Assembly: GCA_013420905.1 (NCBI GenBank)
Contig: JAAXNY010000014.1
Coordinates: forward strand, 481,656 to 545,655
Source of the DNA: Collybia mongolica
Lineage: Eukaryota; Basidiomycota; Agaricomycetes; Agaricales; Clitocybaceae
DNA: 64,000 nucleotides
Direction of reading: 5' to 3'
Part shown: piece after piece, positions 30,259 to 39,683 of the stretch
How the letters are laid out: every line of letters begins with the position of its first letter
Numbering within the stretch: position 1 is the stretch's first letter
Translations under genes and position numbers: made by a program
The notes under the pieces: generated by a model
What the model was told of the DNA's origin: nothing
Seen by the model: only the letters and a program-made list of their open reading frames with translations
Databases searched by the model: none

Positions 30259-30583
30259 TGTAGAAATCCAACCTAGAATATTCTATAAGATCTCAATACA
30301 GTAAGCCTCAGTCTGTGTATAATCAACTCATATTGGCACCATACCTATAAGACAATATAGTAAGCTATAGTACAGTAGTAAGTAATTGTCTGAATGTTAA
30401 ATAAAGATGTGGCTCACCCTCAGTCTGTGTATAATCAACTGAGGGTATCTGATTGATAAAGTAAGGTATATGTATGTATATGAGATAAAGAGAGACCATA
30501 ATAAAGGGAATGAGAAAGGGTGGAGAATGAATGATGCAGCCATGGACAAAGGGGTGTCCATAGTGCTGCATCAAAACTCAACA
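30259..30583 (-). repeat. Solo LTR, 325 bp, same family as 26,756-27,013
   Basis: Plus-strand ends TGTAGAAATCC...AAACTCAACA, flanked by GTCCA at 30,254-30,258 and 30,584-30,588. Longer and more diverged than the copy at 26.8 kb. It contains two copies of CTCAGTCTGTGTATAATCAACT about 120 bp apart, seen only once in the other. Confidence 0.8.
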
Positions 30584-30746
30584 GTCCAAACAGCCTGGCC
30601 AAGTTAGTCAGATCATGGATTGGGAATTGATATCATCTTACAGTGCCCATAACCATCTCACCAACACAGCTTGGGCAGCACTTAGAAAACATTGGAATTT
30701 TGAGAGAATTCTTTTTTAGAAAGGAAACCCATGAAAAGAATGCATT

Positions 30747-32757
30747 TGCACTGTACTTTACACTGAACCACATGTCCTTGTGGACTCCACACAGACTGCA
30801 CAGACTCTGCATGGACTCCACAGAGTCTGTGTGGACACACTTACCTTTTTTTTTACTATTATAAATTTTCTTTCTTACTGACAATTCCACATACATTGAT
30901 AGTAAATACCATATATGTATGATAGTAGATACTTGATTTAATATGGGCAGGGACCCCCATCACCATTGTTTTTAGAACCAGGTGGTGCAGGATGGGCCCC
31001 TGTGGCATTGTCAGTAGCCTGAGTAGCAGCAGCAATGGCACTAGCATGGTCCAGTACTGGCCACTTTTTTTGTTGTTGTCCCTATTGTCCTCATTGTCCT
31101 GTCATTGTCATTGTCCTTGTGGTGGTGCCTGCAGCATTGTCAGTGGCCTGGGTAGCAGTGGCAGTGGCACTAGTATAGACCAGTGCTGGCCACTTTTTTT
31201 GCTGTTGTCCCTGTTGTCCTTGTCATCCTCTGACATTGTCATTGTCCTTGTGGCAGTGGTGGTTATCTCTGTCCTTTGTCATTGTCTCAGGTTCCTGAAG
31301 TGGGGGGGGGGATACACTGAATGGTGAGTACATAGGTGAACAGCACTGTGGGACTCACCTCCCTCTTCCCCTTGGGGCACCCTTTCCTCACTGCCCTTTG
31401 TTTCATGTCTGTTTCCACCCTTTGCCCCACATTGTTTCATGCACTGGCATTGGTTGGCATTGGGTGTATTGGGTGTGTTGGGTGTGTTGGGTATGTTGGG
31501 TGCATTGGTGTTGGTGTTGGTGGTTTGGTGGGTGTCATTGATGTGTTTGAAGAGAACCAATGAAGGCATGGCAATGGTAATGTGACCATGGCATGTGCTT
31601 CATAATCATGTGACTGGAATCTATAGACTTGAGGCCAGTTCACCTGGTAGCTAGGAATGCCCATCTTGCCCAATGGTTATGAATGCCAAAAATATTACAT
31701 AATGTTCATGCCTGTGTGCATTCAAAACTAGTTGGGTCCAAGTTTTTCAGCTCCATTAATATTATGATATGTTCTTAATAACAAATATATAGTGTAAAAA
31801 TTACATTAAAAATATAATTAGTAATAGTATTAGTCAGTGTCTACCGATTGGCTGCATGGACTTTACAAGTTGTCTGTCCATGCTTGTCTGTAAGTCTGCA
31901 TAAAATAATGTGGATTACCATCTGGCTGAGGGTCCTGCCAAATGAGTCTGCAAGTCTGCATGGGTTATGTGGCTTAGTATAAAGACCTCTAAATGCCCGA
32001 GGTCTTTAAACTAAGCCACATAACCCATGCAGACTCCGTGCGGACACACAGACTCATTTGGCAGGACTGTCAGCCAGACAACAATCCATGTCTGCGCCAA
32101 GTCCACATCAATCTGCATAATTTTACATGGACATGCAGACAAGCACAGACAGACAGCTTGCAGAATCCGTGCAGCCAGTCAATTACTAATCAGATTACTA
32201 ATATCATTTTTATTTACTCAAATTATATATATATACTATTTGTTATTAATGACATAATGGCGCTGAAAAACTTGCAACCAACTAGTTTCGAACATGTACA
32301 TGCACGAACATTATGTAATATGTTTGGCATTCATAACCATTGGGCAAGATGGACATTCCTAGCTACAGGCTACACTGGCCTCAAGTCAACACATTTAGAT
32401 CACATGACTATGAAGCACGTGCAATGGTCACATTACCGTTGCCACATCTTTGTTGGTTCTCTTCAACTACATCAACAATGCTTGTCAAACTGCCAATGCC
32501 AATGCCAATGCACCCAAGCCACCAACGCCAATGCACCGAATGCCAACTGATGCATGAGGTGGTGTGGGGTGAAGCATAGAAATGGATGTGGAATGAGGGG
32601 ACGACGAGGAAAGGGTGCCCCGAGGGGCAAAGGGAGGTGAGTCCCACATGCTGCTCATCTACATGCTCACCACACAACATGTCCCCTCCTGCTTCAGGAA
32701 CCCAAGATGAGAATGACATGGCCACCAACACCCAGGGTGCCCCAGCGCACCTGGAAG

Positions 32758-32794
<37 letters not shown>

Positions 32795-33296
32795 AGACAG
32801 CAACAGCAGCAGCAGCAATGGTACCAACAAGGCCTGCAGCAATGATGGCAACAGCAGTGGCAGTGGCGGCACCAACAACGGTGTGACAACAATAACAACT
32901 ACAATGAAGACAACCACCACCACCATGAGGACAGCGACGACAACAAGAACAGGGACAACAACAAGAAAAGCGGCCAGTGCCGTCGCCACTGAAACCCAGG
33001 CCGCTGACAACATTGCAGGGGCCAACAAGGACAACAGGGGGGTGGGGGTGGGGGCCCCCACCTATATTAAATTATCTTATCATCCATGTATTATATTCAG
33101 TAATAATATATGTTTTTATCCTATCAATTACATAGATTGTCAGTAAGTAAAAGAGTAAGTAAGTACTTTATAATAGAAGAAAGTAAGTGAGTCTGCGCGG
33201 AGTCCGTGCAGAGTCCGTGTGGACTTTGTGCTGTCCTTGTGGAGTCCGCACAGACTTTTGCAGTCCACAAGGACATGTGGGGGAGTGTAAAGTACA
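30747..33296. mobile_element. 2.55-kb near-complete palindrome (fold-back-like element)
   Basis: The right half is the reverse complement of the left half over about 1.25-1.3 kb per arm, with the turn at GACCTC-TAAATGCCC-GAGGTC (about 31,983-32,003). Matching landmarks: GTACTTTACACT at 30,748 and AGTGTAAAGTAC at 33,284; TAGCTAGGAATGCCCATCTTG at about 31,650 and its complement at 32,345; GTTATGTGGCTTAGT at 31,965 and its complement at 32,010. The arms are rich in GTCTGTGCGGACTCC-like words. The right arm contains a (CAA)n microsatellite (about 32,758-32,793). No transposase is encoded; apparent open frames are low-complexity Thr/Asn/Val tracts. Could be a fold-back transposon or two inverted copies of a 1.25-kb repeat. 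No target duplication was established. Confidence 0.8.
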
Positions 33297-33647
33297 GATA
33301 GGCTCCCCCCACATGCATACCATCACACAGCCACTCATACTCACAGGGCAGCTCAAGAGATTGGGAGCATGACTGGGACTGGAGCAGGGAGCACAGGCAC
33401 AGCAGGAGTTGGAGCAGTGATCAGGAGCATGATATGAACCATCATGGGGAGGAGTGAGGCAAGGAGCAGAAATGTGACTGTAAATATCATCTTGATGTTC
33501 CTCTTATTCCAAAACTTATTTTCTACTGTAGGAGTAGTAAGTGCAGCACACCTGCTCATGCAGGCACATCATGAGGCTCTTTGATATTGTGGTTTGTGTG
33601 CTCTCTGTTATTCTGAGACTTGTGTCACTCTAACTTAATTCATGCAG
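33297..33647. other. Intergenic, no gene seen
   Basis: No recognised repeat, RNA or coding sequence. Confidence 0.35.
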
Positions 33648-33833
33648 CACATGGAATGACATATTTATCTAAACATGGAGTATTGTACTAGTGGGGACCT
33701 CACAAACTATATGAAGAAATGGGGCCATGTTGAAGCATTGAATATGCACCTTCTGCAGCATTACAATACTATTCACATCCACAGACAGGTGGCCTTGATG
33801 AGATTGTCATTTGGAGTTTATTATGGCATTTCA
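33648..33833 (+). pseudogene. Isolated exon fragment of an Atg1/ULK-type kinase
   Basis: After an acceptor-like TTCATGCAG the frame reads HIYLNMEYCTSGDLTNYMKK and GHVEA. After a one-base loss it continues EYAPSAALQYYSHPQTGG and LDEIVIWSLLWHF, then a consensus donor GTAAGT at 33,834. This corresponds to the hinge and fungal-specific insert of Atg1 (typically MEYCAGGDL..YIKKRGRVE, then EYAP..YYPHP..GGLDEIV), the kinase that starts autophagy. It also has a TGA where Trp or Arg would be expected. It is one genomic exon with its splice sites, with no catalytic loop and no neighbouring exons found, so it is a captured or duplicated fragment and non-functional. Confidence 0.7.
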
Positions 33834-34262
33834 GTAAGTCAGGTCCTCTGGCATCTGTATTGAAGTGATTTAGAATGGTGATTGTAGCTTGTGCAGTTCC
33901 TTTGGGTTGAGGACCTCATTCCAACCTCATTCACTGGGGTATCAAGTCGGGCAACATAAGCTGGAACAAGGGCCATATTCAGATATACCAGTGAAATGAG
34001 CCTCAACCCCAACTGTCAGTTAGGCCTGTAGAATTGCAGATAGGTTCTGCATGGTAAGTTCTCACTTAGTTGCTCAGCATTAAAAACTTTTTGTACAATA
34101 CATCCATTTGATTACTATGTACATAATGATGGTGGTGATGCCTGAACAATATAATTGTGATCTAAAAAAGTTCTCAAGTCTGCCCATGGGGCACAGACTC
34201 AAGCCAAATGATCAAAGCCATGAAGAATTGGAGGTTCAAAAGTGGTGGAGGATGGATATGCC
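33834..34262. other. Degenerate sequence up to the Gypsy-1 insertion, no gene seen
   Basis: Before the insertion at CAATG this region was continuous with 41,200 onward. Nothing recognisable was found. Confidence 0.35.
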
Positions 34263-34267
34263 CAATG

Positions 34268-34731
34268 TGTTACAAATTCCCCTACTTGTCCGGCATATCA
34301 CTTCTTTTCCCTTTTCTTTTACTATCAGACGCTTATTGACCTTATCTTTGACATCCCCATATGCATTCTCTTTCCCATAGTTACTAAGCTTCCTTACTCA
34401 TCTTCTCAGATAGCTTACTAACTCTTATCTATAACAAATAGCGTAAACAACGCTTATCGAACTACTACGTATATATAGGGATACTTTAGTTAGTTAGCTC
34501 TTTAGCTTGACCTAGCTGAATTCACCTTATTCATCTATTCTCTTGACGCGAACTCGATCCTATCCGCCTTACGAAGGGGGTAGTGCATCTCTGATCAGAT
34601 AAACTCGATAACCTGACTTTAGCCCTATTGAGGGAGTCAATAGATGTTGGACTTACAGAAGTCAACGGTCTAAGAACAAACGAATGACTCAGCATATTGA
34701 TCTAGAGGATAAGGCCTAAACAGCCGTAACA
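34268..34731 (+). repeat. Gypsy-1 5' LTR
   Basis: 464 bp. TATATATA at 34,470-34,477 is the probable TATA box, and AGCTTGACCT at 34,504-34,513 is about where the transcript should start. Three differences from the 3' LTR, all CG in the 3' copy and TG or CA here. Confidence 0.95.
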
Positions 34732-34733
34732 AA

Positions 34734-34743
34734 AGGTCAAGCT
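34734..34743 (+). promoter_or_regulatory. Gypsy-1 primer-binding site, self-priming type
   Basis: AGGTCAAGCT, two bases inside the 5' LTR, is the exact reverse complement of AGCTTGACCT at 34,504-34,513 in the LTR, at the predicted 5' end of the transcript. No tRNA 3'-end complement beginning TGG is present. This is the layout of Tf1-type elements, which prime with their own RNA 5' end. Confidence 0.7.
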
Positions 34744-34796
34744 GATCAGAACCATCAACCTATAAAGGTTCAGACGCAACGGCACCACGATACGGA

Positions 34797-35951
34797 TTGA
34801 AACCTGCGAGCAGCAGCGAAAGTAGCAGAAGCAGCAGCAGACAAAGCGCAATCAGCAGCGAAGACTTCCAAGACGCGGAAGAACAACCAAGACTTGTAAT
34901 AGTCACACAAACAGAAACGCCCACCACGCCGAGACAACCAAAAGCAGAAAGTTCCAAAGGAAAGGAACCAGAGAAACCGAAACCCGAACCACCGAATTCC
35001 CCGATACCACCAGACTCAGATGTAGAAATGGCAGACGAGCGAAGACCTACCAAAATTAAACTTAGCTCACCGAACATCTTCGATGGAAATCGAAGAATGA
35101 CAAAGGACTTCGTCCTTGATTGCAAAATGTATTTGCAGGCAAACGATAGAATTTACGATACAGATTGGAAGAAGATCCTCTACGTACTTTCGTACATGAA
35201 GGGAGGAACAGCAGGACCATGGAAAAAGTCCTGGTATGGAGAAAACAGCGACCATCCAGGAACCTTTACAACATTCATGACAACAGTTGAAGAAGCGTTC
35301 TCTACTCCAGACGAGGCAGGAGACGCCAGACAGACCTTAAAGACGCTGCGCATGACAGGAAACATGACGGCAGATGATTATATTGCGGAATTCAAATCAG
35401 CCGCATCAGAAAGCAAGATTACAGAAAGTGAAGCGCTCGTCGAATATTTCATGGAAGGAATACCTCCTTCCCTGATGCAGAAGATCTTAACAATGGATAA
35501 TCCACCGACCACCATCAAGGGTTGGTATGAAAAGGCATCCATATTCGATACTCAGTACAGACATGCAAAATCGATCGTAGCACGCATTAAAGGAAACACC
35601 GGAAAAACTACGGGAGGAAACAACGGAAAGAAATACAATTTCCAACGAAACAATCCCAAATACGTCCCAAATAACAGTCGAGATCCAAATGCTATGGATA
35701 TCGATCGATTAACTATCCAAGAAAGAGACGAGCATATGAAACGAGGATTATGCTTCGAATGCCACAAATATGGACATCGAGCATCAGATCACAAAGCAGG
35801 AGGATCGATTCCTCAAACACAAAGAAAGGAAGAACAGAAGACACCAATGAAAGGCAAAGATGCCTACATGAAAATCCGAGCACTTATGGCAGAATTAGAC
35901 GAAGAAGAAAAGGAGATCGCCCTAAAGAATATGGAAGATGAGGGTTTTTAA
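34797..35951 (+). CDS. Gypsy-1 Gag
   Basis: Open frame of about 384 codons; the frame is open from 34,746 but the first in-frame ATG is only at 35,028, so the true start is uncertain (an ATG may have been lost, or initiation is non-standard). Contents: Ser-rich N-terminus, the capsid-like region with KDFVLDCKMYLQAND and GGTAGPWKKSW (about residues 100-150) and LRMTGNMTADDYIAEFKSAA, then a knuckle CFECHKYGHRASDH with His in place of the last Cys. The gene stops at 35,949-35,951, directly after the heptamer GGGTTTT. Assembles the virus-like particle that carries the RNA. The variant knuckle may still bind zinc. Confidence 0.88.
   Translation: MKPASSSESSRSSSRQSAISSEDFQDAEEQPRLVIVTQTETPTTPRQPKAESSKGKEPEKPKPEPPNSPIPPDSDVEMADERRPTKIKLSSPNIFDGNRRMTKDFVLDCKMYLQANDRIYDTDWKKILYVLSYMKGGTAGPWKKSWYGENSDHPGTFTTFMTTVEEAFSTPDEAGDARQTLKTLRMTGNMTADDYIAEFKSAASESKITESEALVEYFMEGIPPSLMQKILTMDNPPTTIKGWYEKASIFDTQYRHAKSIVARIKGNTGKTTGGNNGKKYNFQRNNPKYVPNNSRDPNAMDIDRLTIQERDEHMKRGLCFECHKYGHRASDHKAGGSIPQTQRKEEQKTPMKGKDAYMKIRALMAELDEEEKEIALKNMEDEGF
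35942..35948 (+). other. Candidate -1 ribosomal frameshift site G GGT TTT
   Basis: In the gag frame the last codons are GGT TTT TAA preceded by G, a perfect X-XXY-YYZ heptamer. A -1 slip reads GGG TTT TTA AAG and enters the pol frame, which is then open to 39,631 without a stop. Position right at the gag stop fits a Gag-Pol fusion. Confidence 0.7.
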
Positions 35952-38900
35952 AGCGGCGGACTGAATCAACGTCAGTACCTGCCAAAATCTTTTCAGTAAC
36001 ACTATCACCTGTAATATTAGGAGAGATGAATCGACAATCGTTATCCATTCCAATTACGGTGATTGAAGAACAGAAAAACGTCGAAACCCAAGCAATCGGA
36101 TTAATCGATTGTGGAGCTGGAGGAATTTTCATTGACAAAGCATTTGTCGAAGAAAACGGGATAAAGACAACCCCATTAAGGAAATCATACTCGGTTAGAA
36201 ACGTAGACGGCACAAAGAACCAATCAGGAAACATCACTGATTGTGTATGGACCAAAATCCGAATCGGAAACGAAGAAATCCGAATTCGATTGCTCGTCAG
36301 CGGACTAGGAAAAGAAAATATCATTTTAGGATTACCATGGTTAAAACGGCACAACCCCAAGATTGATTGGGAGAAAGGAACACTCGACTTCGGATCAAGC
36401 ATCAAGAAAGGAGTTCTTTCGGAAGCAATCCGAAGAAACCTGGAAATCCGACAAATGAAATTAACACGGCAATATCCTAAGGCAACGGTAACAGAAATAC
36501 AGGAAGAATATCCGGAAGAAATCCCAAGGAATCAACCCCTTGAAGATTGGCAACCGATTCTTTTAGAAATCAACGAAGAAGATGATGAACCTGAAATCAA
36601 TCTACTCAGGACATACATCGACTCAGAAGATGATGAAGAAGAATCCATTTGGATACAGGCAAAAACATCAATATCACAGGAATTAGAACATAAAGCAGAA
36701 ATCGAAGACCAGAAACCAAAGAAGACATTACCAGAATTCTATAGAGAATATGCGTCATTATTCGACAAAACAAATTCGGAAAGGATGCCAACACGACGAT
36801 CATGGGACCATGCGATAGATCTTAAACCTGATTTTATCCCAAAAGATTGCAAGATCTATCCCATCAGCCCGGCAGAACAAGGAAAACTGGACGAATTTAT
36901 TGATGAAAACATGCGAAAAGGATACATTCGACCATCGAAATCCCCACAAGCATCACCTTTCTTCTTTGTATCAAAGAAAGACTCGACGAAACTTCGGCCA
37001 ACCCAAGATTATAGAAGACTAAACGAAGGAACTATAAAGAACGCATACCCTTTGCCACTTGTAGGGGAGCTTCTTGATAAACTTAAAGGGGCAAAATACT
37101 TCACAAAGTTGGATTTACGATGGGGATATAATAACGTCCGGATCAAAGAAGGCGATGAATGGAAAGCGGCATTTAAAACAAACAGGGGATTATTCGAACC
37201 CCTTGTTATGTTTTTCGGTCTATGCAATTCGCCGGCAACGTTCCAAAATATGATGAATGATATCTACGCAACCGGGATTGACGAAGGATGGATTTTGATT
37301 TATATGGACGACATCCTTATTTCCTCCGACAACATCGATGATTTGCGAAGAAAAACCCTTAAAGTCTTGGACAAATTGAAGGAAAACGATTTGTATCTGA
37401 ACTTGGACAAATGCGTATTCGAAGCCACGGAACTCGAATATCTCGGACTAGTCATCAGAGAAAACGAGATAGGTATGGAACCGACTAAATTGGCAGGAAT
37501 CACAGATTGGCCAGCACCAACAACAGTAAAACAAGTCCGATCATTCCTTGGATTTGCAAACTTCTATCGAAAATTCATTGGACATTACGCCGAACTTAGC
37601 AGACCATTAACGAATTTGACAAGAAAAGACGTCGAATGGAAATGGACACAAGAGTGTCAAGAAGCATTCGATGGTCTGAAACAGAAATTCTTGAAGTCAC
37701 CCGTCCTTATGATGCCAGACAAAAGGAAACCATTTCACATCGAATCAGATGCTTCGAAATGGGCTACAGGCGCGGTATTACGACAACAAAACGATAATGG
37801 AGAATGGCACCCATGTGGATATATTTCACATTCATTCACAGAAACCGAACGAAATTACGAGATCTACGATAGAGAATTATTAGGCATCATACGAGCTTTG
37901 AAGACATGGAGACACTACCTCGAAGGATCACAATTCCCAACAGTAATTCTATCCGATCACAAAAACTTAACGTATTTCCGAACGGCACAAAAATTGAACC
38001 GACGACAGGCAGGATGGAGCCTTTTCTTATCACAATTCGATCTCAAACTTGTGCATACACCTGGAACACGGATGATACAATCTGATGCCTTATCAAGAAG
38101 ATCAGACTACGTCAATACGGAAGACACAGATAATGAAGATCGGATTTTATTGCCAGATGACATTTTCATCAAAATGATTGATATAGGATTACAAGAAGAC
38201 CTGAAGAAATCAATTGAAGAAGATGATTTGTTCGCAAAATCAATCGAAGCATTAAAGGAAACAGGGACACCACCGATTAAATCAAACTTATCAGATTGGA
38301 AATTTGAAGACGGACTTCTGTTTTTCAAGAACAGATGTTATGTAGGACCGGATGCAAAATTACGGAAGGAAATAGTGCGAAGATATCACGACACGAAACC
38401 AGGAGGACACCCAGGCCAATATAAGACACAGGAATTGATCAGTCGAGAATACTGGTGGCCAGGTATGGGAGTGTTTATAAAAAATTATGTTGACGGTTGC
38501 GCCACATGTCAACAAATGAAAGTCAACACACACCCAACAAAACCCGGGTTGATACCGATTGCAACAAACGGAGAACCGAGACCATTCTCATTTGTCACAG
38601 CCGATTTCATCACAGACCTGCCAGAAAACGATGGGAAAGATAGCCTCATGGTTGTGGTAGATCATGGCCTTACGAAGGGGGTAATTTCTATCCCTTGCAC
38701 CAAAACGATCGATGCTTTAGGAACGGCGAATCTTTATCTGGAACATGTTTACAAAAGATTTGGACTACCCGACACTTTTCTATCGGATCGAGGCCCTCAA
38801 TTCGCAGCAAAAGTTTTCAAAGAACTAGGAAAACTCCTTGGAATCAAACTCGTAATGAGTACGGCATATCATCCACAGACAGATGGAGAAACAGAGAGAT

Positions 38901-39631
38901 TAAACCAAGAGCTCGAAATCTACTTCCGCATGTTCTGTCAGAACAACCCGGCAATATGGAAAGAACTTAACTCAATCGCAGAATTTGCGCATAATCAAAA
39001 AAATCATTCCACTACAAAGAAATCTCCATTCTTCCTAATGATGGGATACGAACCCCAAGCAATTCCATCAGCATTCCAGAAGACGAATGTTCCGAGTGTA
39101 GAACAACGAATGATTGAGCTTAACAAAGCCCGAGAAGAAGCTATGGCCGCACACGAATTAGCGAGAAGAAAAGTCGCAGAAAGGACAACACGAGGTTTCA
39201 CTCCATTCAAACAAGGAGAATACGTTTGGTTAGAAGGAACAAATCTTCGAATTCCTTACCCATCAAAGAAACTAGCACCAAAAAGAGAAGGACCCTTCAA
39301 AATCCGAGAAGTCCTCGGACCAGTGACATACAGACTAGAACTTCCATCACAATGGAAGATTCATCCCGTGTTTCATGCATCACTCCTCACACCATACAAA
39401 GAAACCGATACCCACGGACCAAACTTCTTAGAACCACCACCGGATCTTATAAATCAAGAAGAAGAATACGAAGTGGAAGGGATTATTAATCACCGACAAC
39501 GAGGCCGAGGCTTCCAATACCTCGTGAAATGGAAAGATTACTCATCCGCGCACAACACATGGGAACCTGAAAGTCACTTAAAAAGGGCTCGAACGATCCT
39601 TCAATCCTATCAGAAGCTACATCGCCTCTAA
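35942..39631 (+). CDS. Gypsy-1 Pol: protease, RT, RNase H, integrase, chromodomain
   Basis: Entered by -1 shift at 35,942; the first internal ATG is at 36,026 and gives 1,201 residues (numbers follow from it). Protease DCGAGG (D28). Reverse transcriptase with KLDLRWGYNNVRI (about 361) and YMDD (426-429). RNase H with HIESDAS (D574). Integrase zinc module with H788, H795, C825, C828; catalytic D860, D921 and E957 (x35 between the last two). C-terminal chromodomain YEVEGIINHRQRGRGFQYLV and KWKDYSSAHNTWEPE (about 1,147-1,185). The chromodomain places it in the chromovirus branch of Ty3/Gypsy, where it is known to bias insertion toward marked chromatin. No stop, shift or missing catalytic residue was found, so this looks functional. 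Confidence 0.96.
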   Translation, partial: GFLKRRTESTSVPAKIFSVTLSPVILGEMNRQSLSIPITVIEEQKNVETQAIGLIDCGAGGIFIDKAFVEENGIKTTPLRKSYSVRNVDGTKNQSGNITDCVWTKIRIGNEEIRIRLLVSGLGKENIILGLPWLKRHNPKIDWEKGTLDFGSSIKKGVLSEAIRRNLEIRQMKLTRQYPKATVTEIQEEYPEEIPRNQPLEDWQPILLEINEEDDEPEINLLRTYIDSEDDEEESIWIQAKTSISQELEHKAEIEDQKPKKTLPEFYREYASLFDKTNSERMPTRRSWDHAIDLKPDFIPKDCKIYPISPAEQGKLDEFIDENMRKGYIRPSKSPQASPFFFVSKKDSTKLRPTQDYRRLNEGTIKNAYPLPLVGELLDKLKGAKYFTKLDLRWGYNNVRIKEGDEWKAAFKTNRGLFEPLVMFFGLCNSPATFQNMMNDIYATGIDEGWILIYMDDILISSDNIDDLRRKTLKVLDKLKENDLYLNLDKCVFEATELEYLGLVIRENEIGMEPTKLAGITDWPAPTTVKQVRSFLGFANFYRKFIGHYAELSRPLTNLTRKDVEWKWTQECQEAFDGLKQKFLKSPVLMMPDKRKPFHIESDASKWATGAVLRQQNDNGEWHPCGYISHSFTETERNYEIYDRELLGIIRALKTWRHYLEGSQFPTVILSDHKNLTYFRTAQKLNRRQAGWSLFLSQFDLKLVHTPGTRMIQSDALSRRSDYVNTEDTDNEDRILLPDDIFIKMIDIGLQEDLKKSIEEDDLFAKSIEALKETGTPPIKSNLSDWKFEDGLLFFKNRCYVGPDAKLRKEIVRRYHDTKPGGHPGQYKTQELISREYWWPGMGVFIKNYVDGCATCQQMKVNTHPTKPGLIPIATNGEPRPFSFVTADFITDLPENDGKDSLMVVVDHGLTKGVISIPCTKTIDALGTANLYLEHVYKRFGLPDTFLSDRGPQFAAKVFKELGKLLGIKLVMSTAYHPQTDGETERLNQELEIYFRMFCQNNPAIWKELNSIAEFAHNQKNHSTTKKSPFFLMMGYEPQAIPSAFQKTNVPSVEQRMIELNKAREEAMAAHELARRKVAERTTRGFTPFKQGEYVWLEGTNLRIPYPSKKLAPKREGPFKIREVLGPVTYRLELPSQWKIHPVFHASLLTPYKETDTHGPNFLEPPPDLINQEEEYEVEGIINHRQRGRGFQYLVKWKDYSSAHNTWEPESHLKRARTILQSYQKLHRL

Positions 39632-39683
39632 ACAGACTATCATCTCTCATCGCTCTCAACAAATTTCAAAGCTCATACAAACA

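Noticed and set aside
32408..33146. Open frames of 186 and 217 codons in the palindrome
   Set aside because: Low-complexity Thr/Asn or Val/Leu tracts caused by (CAA)n and related repeats; no start context, domain or splice support.
30747..33296. CRISPR-like or satellite array
   Set aside because: The repeated words are irregular and arise from one large inverted repeat, not from regular direct repeats with spacers; the organism is a eukaryote.
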